Assembly (NCBI GenBank): GCA_024691305.1
Contig: JAILNS010000015.1
Location: forward strand, 288,519-352,518
From: Lachnospiraceae bacterium
GTDB taxonomy: Bacteria > Bacillota > Clostridia > Lachnospirales > Lachnospiraceae
Length of the DNA: 64,000 nt
Reading direction: 5' to 3'
Of the stretch, positions 1-9,019 are shown in pieces. Each line of letters begins with the position of its first letter. Position 1 is the first letter of the stretch. The notes beneath the pieces were generated by a model. It was not told the origin of the DNA and did not search any database. It saw nothing but the letters and a program-made list of their open reading frames with translations. A program made the position numbers and the translations under genes.

Positions 1-988
1 AGAAATCCTTGGTTGCTATCGCGGAATTGGGTATCTTAAGTCCTGAGGAATTATCAAGCAATAGCTCAATATTAATAAATCTGTCTTCAGCAAATGTGAT
101 CATTGAGTTTGTAAACGACAGACCAATAAAGTAGTTTCCTTCAGCATCTATATGTTCGCTCACAGAAGCCCAGGAAGTATACTGGTTCCTGGTGAACCTT
201 ACCTCAACATATTCCATTTCCATAAGCAGTGCAGCTGTTTCGGGATCTGTCTGTATGACTATCATCCAGTCTTCATTGGTACATAACTTATATACTGTAT
301 CCCCATTAGAGACAAGTTCGTTAGCTGCAAGCTGGGTATATGTATACTCAGACTGGTCAAAATCAGCTGCTGTGATAGTATCAAGAGTCTTATCCTCATA
401 TCCGTCATACATATAACTTATAACACCGTATGCAGATGAATATTTATAATGTACAAGAGATGAATTGATATCGGAAATATCGGAAATCGAACTTAGGACA
501 TCATAATTGGAAAGTTCTACAGCTTTGGAATTAATTGCATTTTTGAAACTGTATACTTCGGAAAAGTAATCTTCTTTAAATGTAGAGGAAAAACCGCTTA
601 TATCTGTCCTTATACGCGCCAGATCGGCATCGGTCATATGATTTTCTTCGGTGGTATCAGCAGCGGTATCAGAGAGTCTTCCGGTCTCATCAACGGTATA
701 GACCAGATCGCCTACCGCAATGTGTTGTCCTTCCCTGACATAATAGTTCACATATCCGGAATCTGTTGCGGTCACTATCTCTTCGTTTCTGACAGCAATG
801 CCTGTGTACAGGCTGTTTGTATAAAGAGAACCCTTTCTGACTTCATAAGGGGAAATATGCTTATTATTCACATATCCCGATATAGCAACAATAAGTTCTA
901 TAAGAATAAACAAAAAAACAAAGATACCGATATTGATACCTCTGAATTTTCTATATTTAACTATGTTTGTAGGACCTGATTGTGCCAT
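1..988 (-). CDS. HlyD-family adaptor-like membrane protein (3' end outside window)
   Basis: Translating the minus strand from the ATG at 988 gives an open frame of 329 codons that runs off the left edge. A short cytoplasmic N-terminus (MAQSGPTNIVKYRKFR) is followed by one membrane helix (about residues 17-37) and then an extracytoplasmic region beginning with a biotinyl/lipoyl-like hairpin segment (IVTATDSGYVNYYVREGQ), as in HlyD/RND adaptor proteins. In Clostridia a protein of this type often sits just before yggS, sepF and ylmH in the division cluster; those genes would lie beyond position 1, which is inference. The start has an AAGG only 4 nt upstream, directly after a hairpin and T-run (997-1022). 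Role in transport or division is not established from sequence. Confidence 0.75.
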   Translation of the reverse strand, partial: MAQSGPTNIVKYRKFRGINIGIFVFLFILIELIVAISGYVNNKHISPYEVRKGSLYTNSLYTGIAVRNEEIVTATDSGYVNYYVREGQHIAVGDLVYTVDETGRLSDTAADTTEENHMTDADLARIRTDISGFSSTFKEDYFSEVYSFKNAINSKAVELSNYDVLSSISDISDINSSLVHYKYSSAYGVISYMYDGYEDKTLDTITAADFDQSEYTYTQLAANELVSNGDTVYKLCTNEDWMIVIQTDPETAALLMEMEYVEVRFTRNQYTSWASVSEHIDAEGNYFIGLSFTNSMITFAEDRFINIELLLDNSSGLKIPNSAIATKDF

Positions 989-996
989 ATAACCTT

Positions 997-1022
997 AAAA
1001 AGCCCCCGGTCACCCGGGGGCT
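997..1022 (-). terminator. Intrinsic terminator-like hairpin, possible attenuator
   Basis: The arms AGCCCCCGG (1001-1009) and CCGGGGGCT (1014-1022) pair perfectly over 9 bp with a 4-nt loop. On the minus strand the stem is followed by five T. It lies after the P-loop gene and only 8 nt before the start of the HlyD-like gene, so it either ends the upstream operon or attenuates read-through. Confidence 0.8.
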
Positions 1023-1032
1023 TATAAACAAA

Positions 1033-1452
1033 TTATAACGCTTCTATAACTTTATCTTTGAGTTCATCCGGAATATTATTCGAATCTATAGTAACACTGA
1101 TTATAAAATCAACCTTAAATGATTCACTTATCGAATCAAGTTTCGCGATAAGAGGAATGATACCATCACTGTCAATCCCTGCTATCTTCATAAGGCAATC
1201 CAAATACATTTTTTCAAGATCGTGATCCTGTGAAATTATACCTGTAACAAATCCGATAAACTGATCGGAATTGCTGATGCCGTATTCGCACACATTAATA
1301 AGTCTGATCCTGTTATTGAGCTCAAACATATGCTCTGTGCTTTTATCCAAATATACGATATTACCGTTTATTTCTTTAATCTCATTATTAACTTTATCAA
1401 GTAAAACTTTAGTTTTGCCTTTGCCCTTATCTCCTACTATTAACTGGACCAT
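1033..1452 (-). CDS. Small P-loop NTP-binding protein (139 aa)
   Basis: The protein opens with a Walker A motif, GDKGKGKT, at residues 7-14. A Walker B-like strand is not obvious. The rest is a mixed alpha/beta domain with no membrane segment. Proteins of this kind are often labelled twitching motility protein PilT in Clostridia, but at 139 aa it is far shorter than a PilT ATPase and lacks the Asp and His boxes, so that name is not justified. The start at 1452 has a strong AGGAGGG ribosome site about 8 nt upstream. It is the last gene before the hairpin at 997-1022 and lies 86 nt downstream of the carboxypeptidase gene. Function unknown. Confidence 0.75.
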   Translation of the reverse strand: MVQLIVGDKGKGKTKVLLDKVNNEIKEINGNIVYLDKSTEHMFELNNRIRLINVCEYGISNSDQFIGFVTGIISQDHDLEKMYLDCLMKIAGIDSDGIIPLIAKLDSISESFKVDFIISVTIDSNNIPDELKDKVIEAL

Positions 1453-1538
1453 TGGACGAACCCTCCTATGATAGTATTTGGATCAGACAGCGATCCTATT
1501 TCATTTATTATATATTTTTACCCCTAATAATTCAACTG

Positions 1539-2552
1539 TCATTGGGTAATATAATCAAGTAATTGATTCATCTGCTCATATAATGCATCGGCAGATTCCG
1601 CATTCATCAAAATTGCTATATAGGGGCTTCCGGTACTGTCACGGGTATATAGGATAAGACAATGTCCGGCTGCACTTGTAGTACCGGTTTTGCCACCTAT
1701 AACTGTGATCTGGTCAGGGGTTGTATAGCCGCCTTTAATATATAAAACAGTAGATTCAATACTTAATTCTTTTTGAGTACCGTCTGCTGCATAATAAACA
1801 GTTTCATATGTAGGCATCTGTATGATCTCATTAAAAAGACTATACTGGAGCGCCGCTCTGAATATCAGATACATATCATAGGGGGTAACATAGTGCTCAT
1901 CCTGAGTAAGACCGTTCGGATTGGTAAAATGAGAATTGGTTGCACCGATAGATATCGCTTCTTCATTCATCAGGTCACAAAATCCTTCTACAGTACCACC
2001 GATCCCCTCAGCTATCATGATGGCAACATCATTAGCCGAATAAATCAAAAGAACATGTAGAGCCTGATCAAGCGTCATCTGATCGCCGGGCTTAAGTCCC
2101 ATTAACTGTGCACCGGGTTCATCGATCTTGACATTCTCAGATGCGGTTAACATAAGATCAGGCTGAGCGTATTTCATAGCTACCAGAGCAGTCATTATCT
2201 TGGTCAAAGATGCAGGATGCATCTGTGCATTGGGATTTTTGGTATATAATGTTTCTTTGTTATTAAGATCAAAAAGACTTGCAGCTACAGCACTTCCAAG
2301 TTGAAGATCTCCGGTATTGACATTACCTGAAACTACACAAAGATCTTCTGCAAATGCAGGAAAAGTAGAGGCCTCTTCTTCCATTACACCAACATTATAG
2401 GCTGAAACACTGTTATGTATCGTATATGGGTTGCTGTATTTGGTTCCGCATCCGCATAAAGAAGTACTTATAATAACAAAAAAAAGGAGCGCACTTATTA
2501 TCTTGTATAGGCATTCTCCTTTTTTTGCAAACATTTTTAATAAAAAATCCAT
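1539..2552 (-). CDS. D-alanyl-D-alanine carboxypeptidase (S11 family), probable lipoprotein
   Basis: This is a low-molecular-weight penicillin-binding protein that trims the terminal D-Ala from peptidoglycan stem peptides outside the membrane. All three active-site motifs are present: SLTK near residue 115, SAN near 172 and KTGT near 286. The N-terminus has a hydrophobic segment ending in LCGC, which fits a lipobox, so it is probably lipid-anchored. The C-terminal membrane-anchor domain of DacA/PBP5 is absent (337 aa total), consistent with anchoring at the N-terminus. The start is uncertain: no clear ribosome site precedes 2552. It follows mgsA by 15 nt at the end of the mre operon. Confidence 0.88.
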   Translation of the reverse strand: MDFLLKMFAKKGECLYKIISALLFFVIISTSLCGCGTKYSNPYTIHNSVSAYNVGVMEEEASTFPAFAEDLCVVSGNVNTGDLQLGSAVAASLFDLNNKETLYTKNPNAQMHPASLTKIMTALVAMKYAQPDLMLTASENVKIDEPGAQLMGLKPGDQMTLDQALHVLLIYSANDVAIMIAEGIGGTVEGFCDLMNEEAISIGATNSHFTNPNGLTQDEHYVTPYDMYLIFRAALQYSLFNEIIQMPTYETVYYAADGTQKELSIESTVLYIKGGYTTPDQITVIGGKTGTTSAAGHCLILYTRDSTGSPYIAILMNAESADALYEQMNQLLDYITQ

Positions 2553-2567
2553 TCTTAAAACCCGGTA

Positions 2568-2963
2568 TTATTTATACATTTCCCGCCATTCCATATCACC
2601 TCTGTCAAGTGATTTGATCAAAAGTTCTGCACTTGCGAGGTTAGTAGCGATCGGAATATTGTGCATATCACATAATTTGCATACATTACTTATATCCGGC
2701 TCATGAACCTTGGGTCCCAAAGGATCTCTCAAAAAGATAACAAGATCGATCTGGTTGTGTTCTATCTGGGCGCCTATCTGCTGCTCTCCGCCCAAATGAC
2801 CGGCAAGATATTTATGAATATTTAGATTTGTAACTTCTTCGATCAGTCTGCCTGTAGTACCTGTAGCATACAGATCATTTTTACTCAATATCCCTCTGTA
2901 AGCTATGCAGAAATTCTGCATAAGCTTCTTTTTTGCGTCGTGTGCAATGAGTGCTATATTCAT
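2568..2963 (-). CDS. mgsA: Methylglyoxal synthase, with Glu at the catalytic Asp position
   Basis: Family members convert dihydroxyacetone phosphate to methylglyoxal and phosphate, a bypass of lower glycolysis. The 131-aa protein matches the family in length and motifs: IALIAHD (residues 3-9), YATGTTGRLI (32-41) and LRDPLGPKVHEPD (78-90), which includes the conserved His and second Asp. The loop that carries the catalytic base in E. coli (Asp71, in GPMGGDQQ) reads GHLGGEQQ here, so Asp is replaced by Glu60 and Pro by His. The start overlaps the rodA stop by 4 bp (ATGA), so the two are translationally coupled. Its position after rodA is typical for Clostridia. Confidence 0.92.
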   Translation of the reverse strand: MNIALIAHDAKKKLMQNFCIAYRGILSKNDLYATGTTGRLIEEVTNLNIHKYLAGHLGGEQQIGAQIEHNQIDLVIFLRDPLGPKVHEPDISNVCKLCDMHNIPIATNLASAELLIKSLDRGDMEWREMYK

Positions 2964-4087
2964 GAAATCCCCTCTCTCGTTCGTATATTACATGTAAGTC
3001 GAACATTCAAAACAAAACCGATGCCTATATACAAACTAATAAGACTTGTCAGACCATAGCTGACAAACGGAAGCGGTAACCCCGTATTCGGAAAAATATT
3101 AGTGGCGACACCTATATTTATAAACCCCTGTATCGCTATCAGGCTCCCCATGCCCGAGGCGATAATCAGTCCCGCCAGATCCTTAGACCGCTTTGCTATA
3201 ATAATACATTCAATTGAGATGAAAATCAATAACAGGATGACCGTACATGTGCCTATAAATCCAAATTCTTCGCCTATTACCGCAAATATAAAATCTGTTT
3301 GAGGTTCAGAAATAAAATTACCGTTTTTAACTGAATTTATCTCATCGGAATCGTATCCTTTACCCATTAACTGGCCTGATCCTATAGCCATAACGGAATT
3401 ACGCTGCTGATACGCTCCGGAGGTAGAATATTCTTCAGGATTCAGATAAGCAAAGATCCTTTCCTGCTGATAATCTTCGATTATCTCCTGATCGGATTGC
3501 AGGATCATCATAAAAAGGATTATGAAAGTCGGAATCGCAATGGCAATAACCCCCAATATAACCTTCCAGCTTATACCCGCCTCAAACAAAAGGACAGCAA
3601 AAAGAACTGTGATAACAATAGACGTAGACATATCCGGCTGACTGTAGATCAGGAAAAAAATAGGTATAAACAAGAGTACTGCAAATATAAAAAATCTGAC
3701 AGTCTTGACTTCTTCGGCATGTTTCATGATAAAAGCGGCAAAGAATACGATAAGCATAATCTTGGCAGTTTCCGAAGGTTGGAACTGAACTCCTCCTATA
3801 TTAAGCCATCTTTGTGCACCGTGAGATCTTGCACCCTGTATACGTACCATAACAAGAAGTATTATGTTAGCTGCATAAATAAACCAATATAATTTCAGAA
3901 TGATATTGTAATCAAAAAAAGAAACTACGAGCATTAAGAAAATGCCTATAACAACGCCCCATACCTGACGGTTATGATAATTCTGGTTAGCGCTGCTTAC
4001 GGCAAAAATCCCGATAACGGAAAGTGCTATAACGAATACGACAAGCTTAAAGTCATAATCTTTTAAACGATATAATTTGATCATCAT
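2960..4087 (-). CDS. rodA: Rod-shape SEDS peptidoglycan polymerase RodA
   Basis: RodA is a multi-pass membrane glycosyltransferase that polymerises lipid II during elongation with its partner PBP2 (mrdA, two genes upstream). The 375-aa sequence has about ten hydrophobic helices. Family signatures include RWLNIGGVQFQPSE (about residue 90) and, in the extracellular loop, the SEPQTDFIFAVIGEEFGF region with the conserved Asp, followed by the GLPLPFVSYG motif near the C-terminus. It overlaps minC by 4 bp upstream and mgsA by 4 bp downstream. Its clustering with mreBCD and PBP2 supports RodA over FtsW; a second SEDS gene lies at 29452. Confidence 0.93.
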   Translation of the reverse strand: MMIKLYRLKDYDFKLVVFVIALSVIGIFAVSSANQNYHNRQVWGVVIGIFLMLVVSFFDYNIILKLYWFIYAANIILLVMVRIQGARSHGAQRWLNIGGVQFQPSETAKIMLIVFFAAFIMKHAEEVKTVRFFIFAVLLFIPIFFLIYSQPDMSTSIVITVLFAVLLFEAGISWKVILGVIAIAIPTFIILFMMILQSDQEIIEDYQQERIFAYLNPEEYSTSGAYQQRNSVMAIGSGQLMGKGYDSDEINSVKNGNFISEPQTDFIFAVIGEEFGFIGTCTVILLLIFISIECIIIAKRSKDLAGLIIASGMGSLIAIQGFINIGVATNIFPNTGLPLPFVSYGLTSLISLYIGIGFVLNVRLTCNIRTREGIS

Positions 4088-4773
4088 TTATAGTAAAATC
4101 TCTTCCAAAAACCACTGTCTATAACTTCGGTTATCAGTTCCGTGCCTTCAATACGGGCCATTTTGGGAGTGATAACATTATTTTTCTTAATACTCCATTT
4201 CGGCTTATCCACAGGATGATATTTGATACCTGAGATGCGCATTTTTTCAGGATTCATATCAAGAGCAACGATGACCCTGTCGGGATCTCCGTTGTTTCCC
4301 GCATGCGCCTGTCCCTGAAGAGACCCCAGTACATAAATATCGCCGCCTGCGATCACTGTAGTACCCGAATATACATCACCCAAAATAAGGACAGAACCCG
4401 GTACATCAACAACCTGCCCGTCTTTGATAGTATTTGGGATGACCTGTACACTTGAATCTATCTGTGTTGCGGATTTATATTCAACTTCATTTAAAGCATT
4501 TATGAGCATAGCCTGAGTTAATTTGTTTTTTCCGGCTACACAGGCAACCTTCACCTGAGATGACGAAGTAATGATATTGATGAGCTCTCGTTCCGTTAAG
4601 GAATCGATCTCTCTGTCTTCGAAGCTTACTGCAACAGTAGCATCCTTAAAAAAGCTGGCTGACTCTTTAAAACGGGCCGCAAGATCAGCTTTAATGGTAT
4701 CCATATCAGCATCGGGATCCATATGAATACTAAGTCCGTCTTTGTAACTTTTAATAACTACACTTCCTGCCAT
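4084..4773 (-). CDS. minC: Septum site-determining protein MinC, without neighbouring minD/minE
   Basis: MinC blocks FtsZ ring formation away from mid-cell. The 229-aa protein has a poorly conserved N-terminal FtsZ-inhibiting domain (residues 1-100) and a C-terminal beta-helix domain from about 110 with typical motifs: GSVLILGDVYSG, VIAGGDIYVLGSLQGQAHAG and NGD. In E. coli the start of that domain has an RSGQ motif that contacts MinD; here the position reads KDGQ (117-120). The usual clostridial order is mrdA-minC-minD-minE-rodA, but here minC overlaps rodA directly by 4 bp. How this MinC reaches the membrane is therefore open. Confidence 0.88.
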   Translation of the reverse strand: MAGSVVIKSYKDGLSIHMDPDADMDTIKADLAARFKESASFFKDATVAVSFEDREIDSLTERELINIITSSSQVKVACVAGKNKLTQAMLINALNEVEYKSATQIDSSVQVIPNTIKDGQVVDVPGSVLILGDVYSGTTVIAGGDIYVLGSLQGQAHAGNNGDPDRVIVALDMNPEKMRISGIKYHPVDKPKWSIKKNNVITPKMARIEGTELITEVIDSGFWKRFYYK

Positions 4774-4776
4774 GTT

Positions 4777-7635
4777 TTAATCTCCATTAATCGTTCCTTC
4801 TTCAATGGTAACATTGTTTTCCGGCTCATCCTCTTCTATAAGCCCGAAATAATACTTATAAACTTCCCTTGCAATCTGAGCTGCATAATCTGATGTATAA
4901 CCGTTAGCAACACGTACGGAAACCGAGATTTCCGGATCCTCATACGGTGCATAACTTACGAAAAGAGCATGGTTTGGCCTTGATCGGGATTCCTGTGCGG
5001 TACCTGTCTTACCAGCGACATTTACAGCCAAATCGGAATAGTAGGCCTTTGACTCTACAACACCCCGCATACCGATGTGTATAGAATCCCAGTAACTTTC
5101 TGGCATTACGATCGTGTTGCGTACTGTCGCGGGATATTCATCTTTAATATTGCCGGCATAATCAGTAGATTTGGATACCACAGTTAAATTATAACACGTC
5201 CCGCTGTTAGCTACAGTTGTAACATATCTTGACAGACCGACTGTAGTATAGTTATGCGTGCCCTGACCTATAGCGCTTCGAACAGGATCCATATCGGACA
5301 CTTCAGGTGATGCTTCCTCAATTTGAATGCCACTGGTTTCAGATAAACCATACATATCGGCATATTTGGCTAAACGCTCAAGTCCGGTTTCCGAACTGAA
5401 AGAATCGGAAAGCGTTGAAAGCTTATATCCTACTTCGTAGAAAAAGCAGTTACACGAATGTCTGATTGCCTGACTAACGCTTAATGAGCCGTGCGCTCCG
5501 GGATATATCCAGCATCTTGCGGGTGTATCAATCTTATCAAACAGACCGGTACATGTGATCATTGAAGATTCATCTATAACATCTTCCATCATTCCGGCCG
5601 TGGCAGATACCATTTTAAATGTAGATCCGGGAGCTGTTTTTTGATATGTGGCATAGTTAATAAGCGGGGATGCGTGTGAAAGACGGATCTTTGCATAATA
5701 TTCAGCATCCACACCATTTGCCATCTTGTTGTTATCATATGAGGGATAGCTGACCAAAGCCAGGACTTCACCGGTATTTACATCCGTTACGACTATTGAA
5801 CCGCTGCATGGATCAAGAGCAAGATCTGCGGGTGTCAGGTCAAGATTTTTGATCCTGTTATACATAAAAGTATAGGCAGTCTCACCTCCGTTTTTAAAAC
5901 TTGTATACTCATCTTCAGGGATATCTACGATATCCTGATCCAAAAGTATCTGGCATATCTGTCTTCCGGAAATCTCATCATTTAATATCATATATTTATA
6001 TAGCTTATTGGTAAATTCCGAATTATCTTTCAGTATACCCATTATGTAGTCAACTATCCTGTCAAATATTTCGGATGAATCGGAATATTTGTCATTTATC
6101 TCCAGTAATGTAACATCAACCCAGTTCATGGAGATACAATATTCAAGATACTCTGCCAAAGAAATGGTCTCTTCGGTGGTCCATGCTATATACACAGGAT
6201 CATTCTTATCGACTTCACTTTCCATCAATACTCCGTCAGAATACAATCTGGCGGCAATGAGTGATTCATATACCTGATACTCTTTATTAAGATCCTCATA
6301 AGGTGTTCTGGTATTATAGAGTTCATCTTTTAAGGTATTAAGTACTCTTTCATTCTTGTCTAAATAAGTCTGGTATACCTCCGATTCGGTTTCGGAAGCA
6401 AACTTATCGTTGAAATGATCTATATCTATAACATTATTTTCGATACAGGTAAAATATACACTGTAAACGGGAATGACAATATCCGCACTCGAGGAATTCT
6501 CCGAGGGTATATACTCTTTTATATTGCTTAATTTAGCAAGAATTATCGCTGCCAGCTTTTCTTCGAGGATATCTGTAGCTGCAACCTGAAGATCTTTATC
6601 GATGGTTAAATAGATATCATCTCCAGCTATCGGATCGGTATGATCGGTCACGGAAATCTCTTTACCCATATTATCCACATATACGGTTTCGTTTCCTTTT
6701 GTCCCCTGAAGTACAGTCTCCATAGAGGATTCGATACCTGATTTACCGACTGTATCGTTAAGATCATAAGACGGATCGGTCTCCTGTAACAAAGCCAGTT
6801 CATCCCTGTCAATCTTACCGGTATAACCGATGATCTGGGAAATATACCTGCTGTAATTGTATTTACGTATTGTATCTTCGGATATATTAACACCCGGCAT
6901 AGAGTCGGCATTTTCCAAGATCACTGCAACCGTTTCCTTACTTACATCATTGGCAACAGTTGTAGCGATATATTTTTGATAGCTGTTGGTATTCATGTTA
7001 TATCTGATTGTAAGTACCTTAAGCAGCTGCTCCGGCGTATAACCCATACCAACAACAAATGAGTCTTTATCATCAGGGTTTTCATACCCTCCTATACCAA
7101 AATATGACCTTGAACAAAGATAATCTATTACATCTTCGGGTTCTGAATTAAGTTCTTTATACTCCAGATCATCGGGATCTGACTCACCGTAAACGTCTGC
7201 CAAAAAACGAAGTTGTCTGGTCCCTTCCTGCGTAAAATAATAATTACCGTATTTATTAATAGCTATACCGAAGTCGCTTACCAGACTGTCATTATTGGAT
7301 TCAATGATATCTATAAGTCTTAGAAGCGACTGATTTAAAGCCTCATTTTTGCCTGTCCCTGACTCATAAACGTCCTCAATTGTGACAGTATATGCAAGTT
7401 CGTTATAAGCCAACAGTTCCCCGTTTCTGTCATATATGTTCCCACGGGTAGCCTTTATGGATCTGTTTTTTTCAATAGTCATCTGGAAATCCGCAAGATA
7501 AGATTCACCGTTAACGATCTGAAGATCAAAGACACGGTGAATGAGTGCAGCACCCAATACGATCACGAGTATGAATAAAACAAGAAGCCGCGATTTTAAT
7601 ATACTGATTAAATTATTACGTATATCTTCAAACAT
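4777..7635 (-). CDS. mrdA: Penicillin-binding protein 2 (class B, elongation transpeptidase) with large insertion
   Basis: This class B PBP cross-links peptidoglycan laid down by RodA. After a short cytoplasmic tail there is one membrane anchor (about residues 18-36), then the dimerisation/pedestal domain (RSIKATRGNIYDRNGELLA near 53-71) and the transpeptidase domain with STFK near 670, SCN near 728 and KTGT near 875. At 952 aa it is much longer than the roughly 650 aa of typical PBP2. The extra length is a segment of about 250 residues (about 355-605) placed between LTIDKDLQVAA and SGSIVVTDVNTGEVLALV, which are adjacent in ordinary PBPs. It sits between mreD (9-nt gap) and minC (3-nt gap). 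Confidence 0.93.
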   Translation of the reverse strand: MFEDIRNNLISILKSRLLVLFILVIVLGAALIHRVFDLQIVNGESYLADFQMTIEKNRSIKATRGNIYDRNGELLAYNELAYTVTIEDVYESGTGKNEALNQSLLRLIDIIESNNDSLVSDFGIAINKYGNYYFTQEGTRQLRFLADVYGESDPDDLEYKELNSEPEDVIDYLCSRSYFGIGGYENPDDKDSFVVGMGYTPEQLLKVLTIRYNMNTNSYQKYIATTVANDVSKETVAVILENADSMPGVNISEDTIRKYNYSRYISQIIGYTGKIDRDELALLQETDPSYDLNDTVGKSGIESSMETVLQGTKGNETVYVDNMGKEISVTDHTDPIAGDDIYLTIDKDLQVAATDILEEKLAAIILAKLSNIKEYIPSENSSSADIVIPVYSVYFTCIENNVIDIDHFNDKFASETESEVYQTYLDKNERVLNTLKDELYNTRTPYEDLNKEYQVYESLIAARLYSDGVLMESEVDKNDPVYIAWTTEETISLAEYLEYCISMNWVDVTLLEINDKYSDSSEIFDRIVDYIMGILKDNSEFTNKLYKYMILNDEISGRQICQILLDQDIVDIPEDEYTSFKNGGETAYTFMYNRIKNLDLTPADLALDPCSGSIVVTDVNTGEVLALVSYPSYDNNKMANGVDAEYYAKIRLSHASPLINYATYQKTAPGSTFKMVSATAGMMEDVIDESSMITCTGLFDKIDTPARCWIYPGAHGSLSVSQAIRHSCNCFFYEVGYKLSTLSDSFSSETGLERLAKYADMYGLSETSGIQIEEASPEVSDMDPVRSAIGQGTHNYTTVGLSRYVTTVANSGTCYNLTVVSKSTDYAGNIKDEYPATVRNTIVMPESYWDSIHIGMRGVVESKAYYSDLAVNVAGKTGTAQESRSRPNHALFVSYAPYEDPEISVSVRVANGYTSDYAAQIAREVYKYYFGLIEEDEPENNVTIEEGTINGD

Positions 7636-7644
7636 TTATATCTT

Positions 7645-8139
7645 TTATCTTACTGTATTAGTCTTATTATGCATCCACAATATTATCGGGTAGATTATAA
7701 GTGTCATGAGAACAGTCATTATAACTTCCGGAAAAATGACATGTCCCAGGTAAAAACCGATATCGAACCGTCCTCTTAATAAAAAAAGAAATACATAACA
7801 CGACAGACCATATATCAAATCTGTTGAAGTTATAAGAACTAACGGAAGTTTAATGTCTTCAGGGAAAAATACATTACAGAATTTACCGTTCATATAGCCT
7901 AAGTACATATAAAGAAGCGAGTAAAACCCTTTAAAGGACCCGTGAAACACATCCATGAGCATACCACAGCCAAAGCCTACCAAAAGACCTGCAAGGTCGC
8001 CCTCCATAAAGCCAAAACATGCTGTGACGATGATCAGCAGATTAGGTACTATACCCCCGATATTTATCCTTGAAAAAATGCTGCTTTGAAGAATAAAAGT
8101 TATCCATACGGCCAAAACAGCAAAAATCACTTTTTTCAT
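7645..8139 (-). CDS. mreD: Rod shape-determining membrane protein MreD
   Basis: MreD is a small integral membrane component of the elongation complex, working with MreC, MreB, RodA and PBP2. The 164-aa protein is hydrophobic throughout, with about five membrane segments, and carries the family-typical GIVPNLLIIVTACFGF and GCGMLMDVFHGSF stretches. Its start overlaps the end of mreC by 4 bp, so it is translationally coupled, and PBP2 begins 9 nt after its stop. The sequence is divergent, as is normal for MreD; identification rests on both size and hydrophobicity and on position in mreBCD. Confidence 0.9.
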   Translation of the reverse strand: MKKVIFAVLAVWITFILQSSIFSRINIGGIVPNLLIIVTACFGFMEGDLAGLLVGFGCGMLMDVFHGSFKGFYSLLYMYLGYMNGKFCNVFFPEDIKLPLVLITSTDLIYGLSCYVFLFLLRGRFDIGFYLGHVIFPEVIMTVLMTLIIYPIILWMHNKTNTVR

Positions 8140-9008
8140 TCTTCTTCGACCGTTTCTTTAAGCTGCATGATGACAAGTACATCGGTGATGTGTTCAAAAT
8201 CAACCGCCGGCGTTATCGTACCGGACTTTGTAATATTATTGGAATCCGGATTTATGGTATCTATATAGCCGATAAGTATTCCGGGAAGATATTTATCGGA
8301 TATGTTACTCGTTACAACCTTGTCTCCGATATGAACTTCATCTTCCGAATCGATCAGCTGGCTAAAAGGAATTATTCCGTCGGAATATTGTTCAAGGCTT
8401 CCCGAAACCATTAGAATATCGGAGTTGGAAAGTATCTGGGCCGAAACATTGGAATCATCTTCTATGATACTCTTTACTCTGGCCCAGTGAGCGCCTGTAG
8501 CGGTCACCCTTCCGACAAGTCCGCCTCCTGCCATTACATTCATATCTATAAGTATCCCATCCGAAGCCCCTTTATCGATTATGAAATTGGAATACCAGTT
8601 TCCCGCATCTCTGGATATCACTCTTGCGCCTGTCTTCTCATAAGACGAGTACTCATTATCAAGATCATATAACTCACGAAGCGTTATAAGTTCGTATTTA
8701 TCCTGTTGGAGAAGTGTATTTTCGGTAGTAAGTTCATCAACCTGAGTCTGAAGCTCACTGTTTTTTTCAAGCAGATCCCTTATGGTTGCAATCTGTTCCG
8801 CCCTGTTTGCAAGATAATAACCGGTTTCGGAAATGCCCTTTTCAAAAGGCGTAATAATAAAGCCTACCGCATAATTTAAGGCATTACCCATAAATGATGT
8901 GGTATAGCATAGTATCATCAAAACAGTACATATGATTGTTAAAATAAAAAGGAGATATTTACTTGTAAAGGTAAATTTTTCTCCTTTTTGTGGTACAACC
9001 GGACTCAT
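8136..9008 (-). CDS. mreC: Rod shape-determining protein MreC
   Basis: MreC is a bitopic scaffold that links cytoplasmic MreB filaments to PBP2 outside the membrane. The 290-aa protein has one N-terminal membrane helix (about residues 17-38), a coiled coil (about 65-110, IRDLLEKNSELQTQVDELTT) and two beta domains with characteristic VISRDAGNWYSNFIIDKG and GLVGRVTATGAHWARVKSII segments. Length and layout are normal. It starts 11 nt after mreB and overlaps mreD by 4 bp. Confidence 0.94.
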   Translation of the reverse strand: MSPVVPQKGEKFTFTSKYLLFILTIICTVLMILCYTTSFMGNALNYAVGFIITPFEKGISETGYYLANRAEQIATIRDLLEKNSELQTQVDELTTENTLLQQDKYELITLRELYDLDNEYSSYEKTGARVISRDAGNWYSNFIIDKGASDGILIDMNVMAGGGLVGRVTATGAHWARVKSIIEDDSNVSAQILSNSDILMVSGSLEQYSDGIIPFSQLIDSEDEVHIGDKVVTSNISDKYLPGILIGYIDTINPDSNNITKSGTITPAVDFEHITDVLVIMQLKETVEEE

Positions 9009-9019
9009 AATTAAAATCT

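Noticed and set aside
638..979. Plus-strand open frame of 113 codons
   Set aside because: It lies entirely antisense to the HlyD-like gene, whose frame is continuous and has a membrane helix and adaptor motif.
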